A DNA stretch of 64,000 nucleotides from NCBI GenBank assembly GCA_013398015.1, contig VZRR01005769.1:248001-312000 (forward strand), given 5' to 3'. The DNA is from Oreocharis arfaki. Lineage: Eukaryota > Chordata > Aves > Passeriformes > Paramythiidae. Position 1 is the first letter of the stretch. Each line of letters starts with the position of its first letter. A program made the position numbers and the translations under genes. Below, in pieces: positions 34,307 through 46,598 of this stretch. The notes under the pieces are model-generated. The model was not told where the DNA came from and ran no database searches. It saw only the letters and a list, made by a program, of their open reading frames with translations.

Positions 34307-35639
34307 CTAATCTCTAATCTCCAGGCTATTAAGTAGAAGGGATAGGTGAGAAGGTTGCTGGCTTCCTTTGGCTCTGTTCTAAAAGGAAGTGTCTGCCGTC
34401 AGTGCACTTCACGGGGCACCTAATCTTGTTGTGTGCTCTGAAAACACCCTTCAGACGGAGCCCCTTAGGGGACACGAGATTCTGGAGCCTGCTCAGGCTG
34501 CAGTGCTGAGCTGTTCAGCCCTGCTGAGACTGAGGCAGTTCTGGGCATGCACAGAGGTGAGACATCACCTATCTGGAACGTCTGGAAATCAAAAAAAGTA
34601 AAGTGCCTCTGTGTGTGAAATTTCAGGATCACAGTTTTTGTCACTATTGGGTTTAGCTTGATAATAAAGCTCAATATTTTAATTTTGAATAAACCTTGAC
34701 CTAATAAAGTCAATCTCTATCTCCATGAGAAGCAGAGATTTATGTTTTTCTTTTTTAACTTGAAGCAAAGGTTGAACAAGTTTTCAGGGGCAACCCCATT
34801 GTTGGATTGGTGCCCTCATTCAATCAGAGCGTGCAAAACACAAAACCTAGGCAGAGCTAAACTACAAAGCGGAGATTTTCTCCATGCTAAATGGAGTGAA
34901 AGCACCAGGGGAAAAATATCTGAAATCCTCTTATATGATTATTAAAACAAAAACACACATGCACACACATGAAACCAGCAAAGTCTTAGACTGTGGTGCC
35001 ACAGGGAAGTGGCAAGAGAACAGCCTGTTGTATTTGGATGCTTTGTTTGATACTAGATGGAAGCTGTAACAAAGCAAATATCTCAGGACTCCTTGTAAGT
35101 CTGTGCAGGAGCTGGTCATGAGTCCATTGGCCCCTTTCTCCTTCTATGGCTGATCCTAGCTACCTTCCAGCTCTTGGCACTACCCTTCTCCAGTCACATG
35201 TTCTCTCATCTCCCTTCCTCATGCTCACTTCTTTCTAACCCTCAGGAGATGAATTTCTTGCTGTTAGTTCTTACTGTAGATGAAGACTCCATGGTGGTAC
35301 CTGAGCCCGTCCTGGTACTGGAACCACTGGTAACACCATTAATGTGAGCCAAAGCTCTCTCCTTGGCTTAGCTGGGGATAGGATTTCTCCTTTGGTGCAG
35401 CCTGGCCAGGAGGAGCTCCTCATGGCTCTGCTGCCATAACCGTCACCTGCAAGAACATGAGGGGTTGGCACATGAGGCTGAGCCCTGAGAAACTTGGTAC
35501 AAGAGCTGTAGGACTCTGTAGAGAGTCTCTTTGAGCATCTCAGGGTTTCGAGGGATATGCTTTGATTTAAAAGTATTTGAAGGATGAACAAGGGGGGAGG
35601 GGCATAAACAATGTATAAACAATATGGGGACATGAAAAA
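34307..35639. other. Intergenic sequence, nothing recognised
   Basis: Unique sequence with a short CA-type run near 34,954-34,970. Open frames at 34,389-35,633 have no supporting evidence. Confidence 0.55.
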
Positions 35640-35740
35640 GCTACAATAAGGGATGGTTGGGTGAACCTAAAGAAATTCCAAGCTGAACATGAGGAAAACA
35701 TTCCTCACCATGTTTTCTGAGTATGCAACAACATTCCAAC
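35640..35740 (+). mobile_element. Possible old CR1 fragment
   Basis: GAAATTCCAAGCTGAACATG followed by AGGAAAACATTCCTCACC resembles the conserved region found somewhat upstream of the CR1 3' end. The match is by eye and diverged, and the expected 3' terminus is not seen downstream. Confidence 0.4.
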
Positions 35741-38700
35741 ATTTTGGATACTTAAAACTAGAATGTAGCAAACAGTAAGAATGCAACTCAAGAGGCATTT
35801 GGCAGAGTTCAGTGAACTAGACCTCTACCATTTCTAATACATTTTGACCGAGGCGCTGTGGGAGAACATCCACAGAGCTCTCAGAAGCTTTTTTCTTTGT
35901 CCTTTGCAGATATTAAATGCAAGATCAAAAAGAAATTAGGTTCGTTGTCTTAAATAAAATTACGCTTGTTTGTGTCTTTCTAAATGGGCGGCAGAATATT
36001 TGCAGTGGTTTTAGAGAAGTCAATTATTTTCTGAATCTCTATTGAAAGCAAAAGCCTCTCCTTTAATAATTTAGGTTTTGTTTTATTGAGTAGACAGTTT
36101 ATAATCATAAACAGTTCTACATTTAATAACAAACTTTGAAACTCAGTGTGTAGGAATTGTTAAAATTTGTGTTTGTTGAATTAATGTATCATTTTATCTA
36201 GACAAAGTTTCCATTATTTTAGCAGCATGTATAATCCTTTTTTGATGTCAAGAGATGTCTACCTTTAGAAGTCTAGAGTGTAAAGGTTTGCACATGAGTT
36301 ATTAATCTTCTGTGCTTTAGAGTCAATAGGGAAAAGTAAGTACTTTGTGGTTTCCTCTGAGCTATTCTGGCTCCTTTCAGAGAAGAAATGCTCCAGAGAT
36401 GCTACTGAGTGGGTCTCTACCACTGTGAGAGGAGTGTTGAAAGATTAGGTGGCACATAGACACCTATATTTATGTAGATGAATGCTGTGCCAGGAGCTTG
36501 GCCATGAGGGACGCTAGGAGGGCAAAAAAAAGGCTGGGCCCAAAACTTGGAAAAGATCTTGCAATTTCTCTGAACAGTTGGGAATGTTCAGCGTTGGAAC
36601 AAGACCCAGGAGCAGCTGTGGGAAATCAATTATCAGGATGCTGTAAGAAGAGGGGGCTTATTGTGATTGGCTTTGGTTGTGGGGGTTAGATGTGTAGAGG
36701 AGGACATGAGCTGACAGACGTAGCCCGCTCCTCCCAGGGCTCAAGGCAGTAATCCTTCACAAGGCTCAGGCTGCTGCTGCTGCCTCGATTACTGTGAGAT
36801 AAAGCTCTGTTCTTTGAGCTAATGGAATAATGCAATTAGGACAAGGCACTGCTCATAAACTCTTATCCTTTAAAGGGCTGGTTGATAATGAAAAAGAAAC
36901 ACCTGCTGTGCCAGGTACAGAATGTGCCTGACCAAGCCTTGCTTGCTGGAGAGACACCGTGTTATACCTGCCCATGGCTCTTGAGCAGGAAGGACAGATC
37001 TGTAGACAGGAGTTAGGGGAAGGTGAGAGCAGAGGAGAACTTTATAAAGGGCACAGCTGTGAATGGTGTGGAAATGGTGAGCAGGGATTAAGTTTACTGC
37101 CTCTTTTCAAAAAAGCCTATGGGACACCACATGAAGCTAGCAGGAGCCAGGCTTATAAAGCAATAAATAGTAAAGTGGATTTTCATAGGATGGGTAATTG
37201 AGTGGTTAGACACTTTGCCTAAAGGATGTTGTGACTGCTGAGAGTTCTTGTGGCTCAGGAGGAGACCAGACAAGTTCATGGAACTCTGGGAAGGGCTACT
37301 AATACCGAAGAAGTCACATCTAGTCAAGAAATCCTTGAAAAGGGCTACAGACAGGGAGAGTATTGGCAGAAGTACAGCATGTTTTTACACTCTGATCTGG
37401 GCTAGTGCCTAAGGAGTGAAGATACTGGATTAGAGGCACCTTAGTGCTGACTTGTACAACCACTCTTAAGTGTTCTCTCCCCTCCAGAAAATTATTTAAT
37501 CTTCCTTAAGGTGGTAGCTTTTTTTCCAGAGCAACTTTGCATGCCCCTCATAGCGTAGAACCATGTTTTCTTTTCCTGTCATGTCATAATAGTGATTTGT
37601 TTTGCTGGCTTCACTTATATTTATTTTTTAAATGAGATATTCATCTCAGGGGAACAAAACTCGTTTAAAAAAACCTTATTCATGCCAAAGCACTTCTGGG
37701 AGATCTGTTTTTGTACTTCAGAAGATGCAAAAGTAAATTTAACTTGCTGAGGTCAGAGTTTCATCTTGTTTTCCAAAATAAGCTACAAAGAGCTGTTTAC
37801 ATTATTGTTACAAAGCAATGTGTGCATCAACAGCCTTCAGATTTCTGTCCTGCCTACTGGGACTCCTATTGCTATCTCCATGAGGAAAACAGAGTGGTAG
37901 AGTGTAGAGATGGGCATAGATTCCTGGAAAGTGAGGGCTGATAGCATGGCTACAGCACACTGCCCAGGATGAAGGAAAAATCTGTCAAATCTGTATCGTT
38001 GATCTGTTTTCACAACAGGAAGAACTGAGTTGGAAGATCTGGTTTTAATATTTTGAATATGGTGTGTAATTGTTGTTATGCAACTACAATTGTAAAATCC
38101 CAGGCAATTGTCTCAAAATGAAACTGTTTCTGAATGTCCAGATTTGAACCCTTGTAACAGAGATGCTGGGTACTCACACAAAGCACTGCAGTCCTTGGGA
38201 TGTCTGTTTTGGATGGGCAAATCCTCTACGAAGTGCAAAATTCACTGGCAAGTGAGATGCTTGAATTTCTGGTTGGGAATCTAAAAATCAGCATGTTCTC
38301 AGGGGTTTTGGCCTTTAGCAGAGTCATCTTCTGCTTCACAGACTCGCTGAGGAATGGGTAACGTTACCTGCTCAGCTTGGGGTTATTGAGAAGAAAAGCC
38401 AGTATTCATAAAGTTTTTATAAATAAATGGCTAATACTGTGCCTGTAGCCGAGGCACCCAGTGCACTCTAAGGAAGGCTTGAGACTGTGCAGTGAATGTC
38501 TGTTTAGTGACATTATAAGCATTTGGTGCCTCAGGAATCCTGAGTCAACATAATGAGATTGTGCAATCTCAGTTCTACTTGCATTTGTCCTTTTTTTGCT
38601 GACAGTACAGTTACATTTTATTCACTCTGACACTTTTCAGGAATGAAGATTGTACAGGTATTTGAAAATACCTTGAGAAAAGCACTATCCTTCCCATGGG

Positions 38701-41700
38701 CATGGATACGCAGAGGGCTTTTCTCAGTGAAGCCTTTAGGGATTTTAAATAGCTCTTTTATGGGAATGATGGTGCTCATACTGTTGCAATGAAAAGATAG
38801 TGATTTTAGCTTTAAGGAGAGCTGTGTAAATGCATAGGTGGTGTAAGTACACTCAAGTCAGAAAGAAATACACCACAAGAAGCCAAACCAAACCTATACT
38901 TGTCGTGAGTTAAAAGCTATGCCCAAAAAGTGCAATGAGCTTTTGTCCTTGGTGGCAGCAGGTAATAACATATCAGTGGTGACTGATACCTGGAGAAATT
39001 ACCCCCTGCGTAAGGAAGGTTTCAGCAGAGCCTGTGAGCTGAGCTGTTGTCACAACCTGCTGGCACTCCTCAGCACTCACTCCAACAGGCAGTGTTACAT
39101 GACTCAGTCTAGAAGTCAGGAAAGGAGAAGTAAAGACCAACCTGCTGTCCTGGAAAGCAGATGTTTATTTCTCTTTTTCCTGGTGGAGAACAATTTCTGC
39201 CTTGTCAGAAGTAGATGCCAAAATTAGCAGTGAATGTGTAGGGTGAGCTGATTAATCTTCAGAGTAAAATGCCTTTGTTGTGACAGCAGAAAGCCAGGAT
39301 GAAAATTGAGGTTAGTCCCTGCAGTGCTGTGCTGGTGTGTGTTGCAGGAGCCTGCTCCCAGTACTGCTGCTTCTCCTGTGTCCTCCCTGCAGGAATGCAA
39401 ACCCCCAGGTGATGAAGGGTGAGACATTTATGCAGATTGAACTTCAAATCTCTATGTGTAAAGCTCCCATTTGTGTTATTTGTTCTTGCACATTATTTAG
39501 TTTGTGAGTACTGGGCCAATTAACAATAAATTCCTGAAAATAGCTTTTGAGAAGATCTGGCTTGTCTTTTTAGCTGTTAAAAATAGACATGATGCACAGT
39601 TTTAAAGTCAGCTGAATGGATTAGTGAAAGGATTAGAATTATTCCAAATTTTTGAAGATGAGTGAGAAAATTACCACTTTTTTTCCAAATTGATTCTCTA
39701 GCAACAGCAGTTTGAATCAATATGGTAAAATGTTTCTATTCATCTTCATAGTTTTTGGACTGATGTTTTTCCTGATTTTGAAGTAGCAATCACTGAGACT
39801 CTTGTAGATGCCATGTATAGTATAGACTCCACTTCATACTCTTTTCCCCACTATGAGGCTCATGGAAAGAGCATGGACTTGCTACACAGAGATTTAACTG
39901 ATGCCATGATTAATCACCTCGTGAGACCTGTGTGTATCCTGCAGAGCTCTTACTTTCTCACAGATTTTGTTATTCTTCATACAATTATATCAGACAAGTT
40001 GACATAACAAAAGCAGATTTAAGGCCAAGAAATGAGATTGCTTGGTCCATTGAACCATTGCTTTAATTCCTCCTCACCACCCACCTGCTACTTTTTGCCT
40101 TATTTTCTTGTTTCGCTGCACAACCACAGGCTGAGGTTCATGCTTAGTCCAAATAATTTTTAAAAACCAAGAAACCAAAAAACATGAGTTGTACATTCCT
40201 AAAAAACCTCACAAACCTGCTTAAGCAGGCCCCTAAAATCTCAGTAAGATTATCACTGAGCTATTGGGTTTTACTCTAGGCTGAAGTGATGCAATCCGGT
40301 GGAGGGACATCAGGCTTTCTGATCCATATCTTGCTGTCAGATGTATTTCTATCTGGAATACATCCTGCTCACTGACAGGGAAGCACACACTCCTCACCAG
40401 CACAAGTCTGGCACCAGGAGCATCTGGGACTGACCCACAGAGGCAATTTGGATTAGCAGAGTCTGATATTCCATTCTTTGAGAAATGTGATAAATGTTGT
40501 CTGACTTTGTGCAAAGGAAAGTCAGCTGTATTCAAAGGCAAACCAAGATGTTCTCTGTGTTTGAAAAACAAAAGAACACAAAACCAACCCCTGAAAGCAC
40601 TGCAGTGAGCAAACAAGAAAAACTTACAACAGATAAGGTGTAGTAGGACAACCTTCTTGTGGGAGAGGAGACCATTTGGATATAGTCACACAAACAAACA
40701 AATAAACCATAAAACCTGTCTGCAGTTAGGCAGTACAGGTTCAGTGATTACTCAAAAATATTTAGGTTTTGAATTCCCTCTCCTGGTGTCGTTCTGCTTA
40801 TGGAACACTGAAGTCTCAGAAGTCATAAAAAGATCTAGTATCAAATACAATTGGAAAGCAGAGGGTGCTGTAATTCACCTGCTGCTCCCTGCAGTAATGT
40901 GCCACGAGATAGTCTGGAATTCCTCAGCAGAGACCCTGAAGCTGCTGCTCAGCTCATCTGATGATCTTGATACGCTGCAAAGAATTATTCAAAATATTCA
41001 AATATAAGGATTTGTGATTAGTTTGAAGGTGAGCATGTTGTCAGCTAGATAATTTCACATAATTTGTGTCTAAACTAATTTTTTCCAGGTCTGACACATC
41101 TGTAACTAAGAGCTGTGGTGCACCAGTTGATGTGTGAAGGGTATAAGTCAAGGGAAGCTCGTTTTCGGAACTGGACTTCTCTGGGGGAGAGTCTTGAAGC
41201 TACACTTGGTAGCTGAAGTCTTCTGTTTAAATCCAAGGGCCACACAGTGTTGGGTAGTTGGTGCTGCCTGGCAGTAAGAGACAAAATGCCAGCAAGGTGG
41301 AGCTGCAGGCGGCAGCAGGCTGTGGGCTTGAGTTCATCACAACCTGCTCTGATTGATGAATGCTGACATAGTTAATAATTTGAGTGTACACTGGTACACT
41401 CACACTTCGGAGCAAGTAGTAAACAAATATCCAGTGCACACCTCCTTTGCTCCATATTATCTACAATTATAGGAATACCTTCAAGTGATATATAAAAGGT
41501 TCGTATTTTTAAAACCCACCCACTTCCGTGTGGTGCTGTAACCCATGGATGTATTGTAGGAATCTTGTCCATTGTGGTTTCTTGACCCAGTCTCCCCTGA
41601 TTTCCAGCTAAGATATTGAAATGACAGACAATGTAAATGTAGTCAGAAAAACCAGTTCCTGACTGTCTCATGATCATCTTTCTCTTCCCTATGCTAATCA

Positions 41701-42620
41701 CGACTTTCATTAATCATCTTTTTATCAGTTACCCCAAGTTCTCCCTCTGGCTTCTTTTTGTAATCTCTTACTAAAATTTGAGAGTCAAAACTGAGCTGCT
41801 GCTGTTGGCATGTCTGCTGTCAACTTGTTTCAGGAGTCTAAAACTAGGCGTGGTCTTTGTCTTCTTGTCCCTCTGGAAGGTATACACCAATAATGTATCA
41901 ATCAATTTGGTGGATATATATAAATTTCCTTCTTTTCTTTGTGCCCAAACTACCAAAATCTTTATCTGAGCATGCTGTCTCAAATCCTTCCTCCCCTCAG
42001 GATGGAGTTGTGTCTGACTGCTGAGCTAGTCTTACGTCTCTTCAGCATCAAAATGGGAAAGTTTTTCTCCTGCCTGCTCCCACCCTGATTCCTTCCCCTG
42101 CCCCTCCCATTCTGCCACCTGCCAGACCCTGGCAGCCTGACAGAAAGCTCTCTACTGCTTGTTGCTGGATTAGTTTTTTGCCTGTTAAAAGAGTTGAATA
42201 TTCTGACTGTAGGGTCCAACAAGCACCAGCGCCAAGGCAAAGCAAGGGGCAGCAGCAAGGAATGAGAACGGAGTGAACTGGAAGAATGTTTTCAGACTGA
42301 GGATTCTGAGCCCACCTAGAACTCTGCTGTTGAACTTTGCCTTCAGCCCTCACTGACTGATGGAGCCCTAGCACAGTCCTCATGGCGTGTGGTTTCTAAG
42401 CTTGTCTCCTTGCCTGTCACTTTGGGCACATTCCTTCTTAATGTTTCTTTCTCATTTCAGCATACAAAGTTTAAGCTTCTTGTCTTCATCTCAAATGCTG
42501 TCAGAGCTTTGCTCCTCTCTGTTATCTTTTCCTGTCCTAACCCATAACCTTCATTTTACCAATGATACTTCCATTTTCCACCCACTTGCTTTTTTTTTTT
42601 TTAGATATACGGATGTGGGC
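35741..42620. other. Intergenic sequence, 6.9 kb, no gene seen
   Basis: Mostly single-copy sequence without recognisable repeats. Stretches at about 35,990-36,260 and 36,790-36,890 are rich in homeodomain-like TAAT/ATTA or GATA-like AGATAA/TTATCC words and could be regulatory, but this cannot be tested without alignment. Open frames are random-looking. Confidence 0.5.
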
Positions 42621-42648
42621 ATGTGTGTATATATATATATACACACAT
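42621..42648. repeat. 28-bp perfect palindrome of alternating TG/TA/CA
   Basis: ATGTGTG, then an alternating TA core, then CACACAT. The whole 28 nt equals its own reverse complement. Alternating purine-pyrimidine DNA of this kind can extrude as a cruciform or adopt Z-form flanks, and as a microsatellite it should be variable. Confidence 0.95.
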
Positions 42649-45600
42649 TTGTTTCATATTTGCCTGTGTATGAAAGGATCCCTTCCTCAGTTCATCAGCA
42701 AGATGAAAATCCTCTCCCTGAAATATGCATCTTTGTATGAAAATAATTAATAATAATAGTGTAGGACAAGTGAAAGAAGCTGCTGTTTATGGTTTAGATG
42801 GGTAAGGAGAGTAAGGCTTATATAGTTTAAATACTCAGTCTCTCTCCTCAAATCTCTTTTATTCTAAAGAATCAATTTTGTGCAACAGGGATTTTGTGTT
42901 GCATGTTTTTGGGCCCATAACACAGTAGGGACCTGGCTCTGATGCTTGTATCCCAGCAGAAATATTTCATAACAACAAATATAAGTGAAGAAAGTCAAAT
43001 AAAATGACATCTGTCTTCAATGCTTGAGAACAGAAAATCCTCAAAAGTGTTTTTTGAAGTTTGACTTTCCTGGAAAATTACTTTGCGTTTTACTGGGGTT
43101 TTTTTTGCCTAACCTAGGCAGCAGCAGCCTGTGCTGGCAGCAGTGGAGGCATTCCCATCAGATAAGGTTTCAAAATAAAACTGCCACAAGAATTCCAGCT
43201 GTCACCCTATTCATGATGTACTCTTTGTTGGCAATGCTCTGGAGAGTACCTTTAGCTTCTCATTTCAGGAGAGGTAGTGGTTGTCAAAGAAACCCCTCAC
43301 TGATGCCTTGTTCCACTACTTGTTATATAAAATACATTTTTTCAGTGTGTATCACAGATCGAAGCATAGGTGGTTCTCAAAAATTTTGAAAATAATTCTG
43401 TCAGGAATTTTGAAAAGAAGCAGTACAGGTACCCAAGAGAAGATGGGCAACATTCAGGTAAATTCAGATTTTATCTGGCCTTCATGAAGGAGCACAGCAG
43501 CAGAAATATGGGCAGAAGTTGAAGTATGGAAGCTTCCTTTCATAGTGCTCATCTCTGAGGCTGTCAGTGCTTCTGAGCAGGGACTGGGTCACCTTGATAG
43601 GTTGGCTGAATTCCATGGCTGTCTTTTGTACATCCCAGTGTTTTATGGTATGCACTATCTAGCAGCGGGGGTCTTTTGTATGACTTCCACTAGCTAATTG
43701 AGTGTGTGGGGGGGGTAAAATATTTGAGAGTATCCACCAGCTGCTTTCTCTGAACAAGGTAGGAATAGAATGCCAGCAGGCAGCTGTCCAGCTGGGACTT
43801 TTTTGTTCCCCTCTCCCTGACACCCTGCTGGTGGAGCCCACTATTTATTGTCTGGTGCCTGTGCAACGTACTTTTTATCTTTCACTATTTTATACTAATT
43901 GTGTTGTAACTCTGATAGTCAGGCTTGTAAAAGAAGGAAGGTTTGTAAGGGCAAGAAATATGTGTGATTAGATCAGCTGATATAAAATGTGGTCAAGCTT
44001 TCCAGTTTGTGTGCATTTCAGCAAGTCTGATGCAGATAACACTGGAAATCATTATTCCCAGGCTGCTGATATATCTCTTGGAGCAGCAAAACAGATCCAG
44101 GAGTCCTTCACCCTTCCAGAGCTACTCATTCCTCACCCCGTCCCTGCACTGACTGTTCCCTCAGACTGGGACTGTGCTGTAAAGCCAGTGAAGTTCTGCA
44201 AGCCATTTTGAAGTAACCAAACAAAAGAAAAAGTAATCTGTAATTATGTTAATGAATTAGTCCATTTGTGGGAGAAGTGATGTTACCAGAGAGTTTCAGT
44301 ACCAGGAGAGCTGACAGATTGAAATGAAGAAAAAGAATTTGCAGAACAGGAACAAGGCAGCGGGGCATGAGATGCTGAGAGAATTGCAATGAACTTAAAC
44401 TTGATGTCTCTATTTATTCTGTACTATTTAATACTAAATCGTATTATAGTCATACTTAAACCTAAAGGTTTTGTAAGTCTCCCTTCAGAGTTGGGACTCA
44501 GACGTGAGAAGGAATTACTGTTTTGCAATAGTAAATTATAACTCTGCTTTTTTATTTATAATTCTCGTGAGTTTGTTCTAGGATGTAGAGGTTGGCAGGT
44601 TTCACCCATGTACACTCTCCAGGGACCTCTGGCATGCTGCACGATGTGCATCACATGCTGGCTGCAAAGTCTAATGGCTGAGGAAGTAGGAGTATTTCTT
44701 TTAGACCTTCTGGGGGCAGGCTGGTAACTATTTCATTTCTGATTCTGGCAAGATGTGGTTGTATTTAGCCCTCTTCTTCTTTCCTTTTTTTTTTTTTACA
44801 TCTGAAAGATTCAGTGTTTCCTTGAAAGCTCTGAGATTGGATTCTGGAGAAAGATCTGTCAAGGATGTCTTTCTTCCCTAATGGGCTGTATTTCTCTTCC
44901 ATGTGACTGCCAGTTTGAGGCAATATGTGACAAACAGAAGTGTCTTGTTAATAGGAGTTTTCTTATTGTATGTGATGTTTGCTAGAGAATGAGCCTAATT
45001 ACTTCTTATATTTCTCATGCTCTGACATTTATGCCTATCAGCTTTAGTGGTATTTAAGCCAAAGTACTGTATGAAGATGTGAAAAGTCGAAGCTGAAGTT
45101 TATCGCTTGTTTTCTTCAAAGTTCTTTGCTTCCTCTATTTCTGCCCACTCAGAGTGAGTAGTTATCTAAAACGTGTCTAAAATTGAGACCTTCACAGCTG
45201 TGCAAACTGCGCAGCAACCAAACGTTTCAGGTGTCGAGAAAGGAAATCTCCTTCAAGAGCAGGGGTTTTTTCAGAGTTAAAAAAAGGTCATATTTAAAAT
45301 TCTTTTGACCCTGCATCATAGCATGAGCAGCTGTCACCACATCTGACTGGGAGCCTGAAGGATTAGAAGGAAAAGAGTTTGTTCACTGCAGAAAGGAAAG
45401 TTCTTTTAGTGGATTTAAGCCATTGCGTCTAGTGGTGGGATTGTGCCTAATTCCTCTTCACCCCCCTGAGCTTTGTCATTCCCAGCTCTCACCTTGTCTA
45501 TAAAATTTTCTGCCTTCATGGTTTCCTTACTTTTATGAAGATAATTTTGTTTTTCTGAAATGCTGTCTCCCAGCACTTTATTACAGAGCTCCAACCCTGT

Positions 45601-46525
45601 CCACATTAAGAACTCCATTAGAAATTCCAGCCCAGCCCTGGCTGCCCATCCCTGTCCCCCACGGCCCCGTCTCTGCGCCGGGACTGCTTTGGGACAAGGA
45701 CCCTCTTATCTCAACCTGAGTGAAACCAAGACAAAGAGAAACTACTTGAAATAATAATCATAGTGCAGAGATCACTGTATTAAATGTGGCATGTGTATCC
45801 TTTCAAAGGGGTTTTAAAACTTCATTAAGTAGAATCTATTAATATGGGGCACATATTGCAAGGTAAAGTATGTCTTGCACAAAAGAAAGCCCTAGCAGCT
45901 CAAGCGAGTGGTTAAAGCACAGTAGACCAGTAAGAAATGCATGTATGGTTATGAAAAGCATATTAAAGCAAACTACCTAACTGGATTCAATCCTTATGCC
46001 TTCTTAAAGCATGTAGCAAAAATAGCTATGATTCTCTTTCTCTAGTTTTCAGCTTTCAGAAAATAGCAAGTTAGAAGGAGGGAGTATTAAGTACATAGAA
46101 GATGAGGAATTACAGGCTTGAGAGGGAGAAAGTCTGATTCCATGCTGTTGTGTGTGATGCTGTTTTCTTAGTTTGCTTCTTGTAAGCTAGCATTGATAAT
46201 CTGTATTTCCTTCCATATATTTTGCTAATAATGCTGGTGGATTTATGTTGGGGAAGAATTTCGCTGACTGCACAGTAAGAATATTTCCTTGTCATTTTTT
46301 TGTGAAGCTTTAGCAAAAGTGTTTTTAAATTTAAACATTCATCTCAGACACTACTGCTGTTTCTTCTGATGAATTCAAATAATGAAACTGGCTTGATAAG
46401 AGTGGACCAAATTTAAAAGCGAATCAGTTTTAATTGCCAAGTAAAATAAAATGCAAAACCTAAAGAATTTAGACATATACTGTAAGAATCTCAAGATTAA
46501 AAATTGTCTTTTAGTACTATAGTAA
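42649..46525. other. Intergenic sequence, nothing recognised
   Basis: Unique sequence with a short poly(T) run near 44,790. Open frames at 43,024-43,389 and 43,702-44,211 lack any conserved pattern. Confidence 0.55.
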
Positions 46526-46598
46526 CAAGATGTTAACATTAATAACAATCACAGTTAATACTCTCATTAATAGTAGCGCAAGATGTTACTATTAATAA
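46526..46598 (+). repeat. Spaced direct repeat, 20-bp units 53 bp apart
   Basis: CAAGATGTTAACATTAATAA at 46526-46545 recurs as CAAGATGTTACTATTAATAA at 46579-46598, with two mismatches. Both copies lie in a strongly AT-rich tract full of ATTAATA words. Confidence 0.8.
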
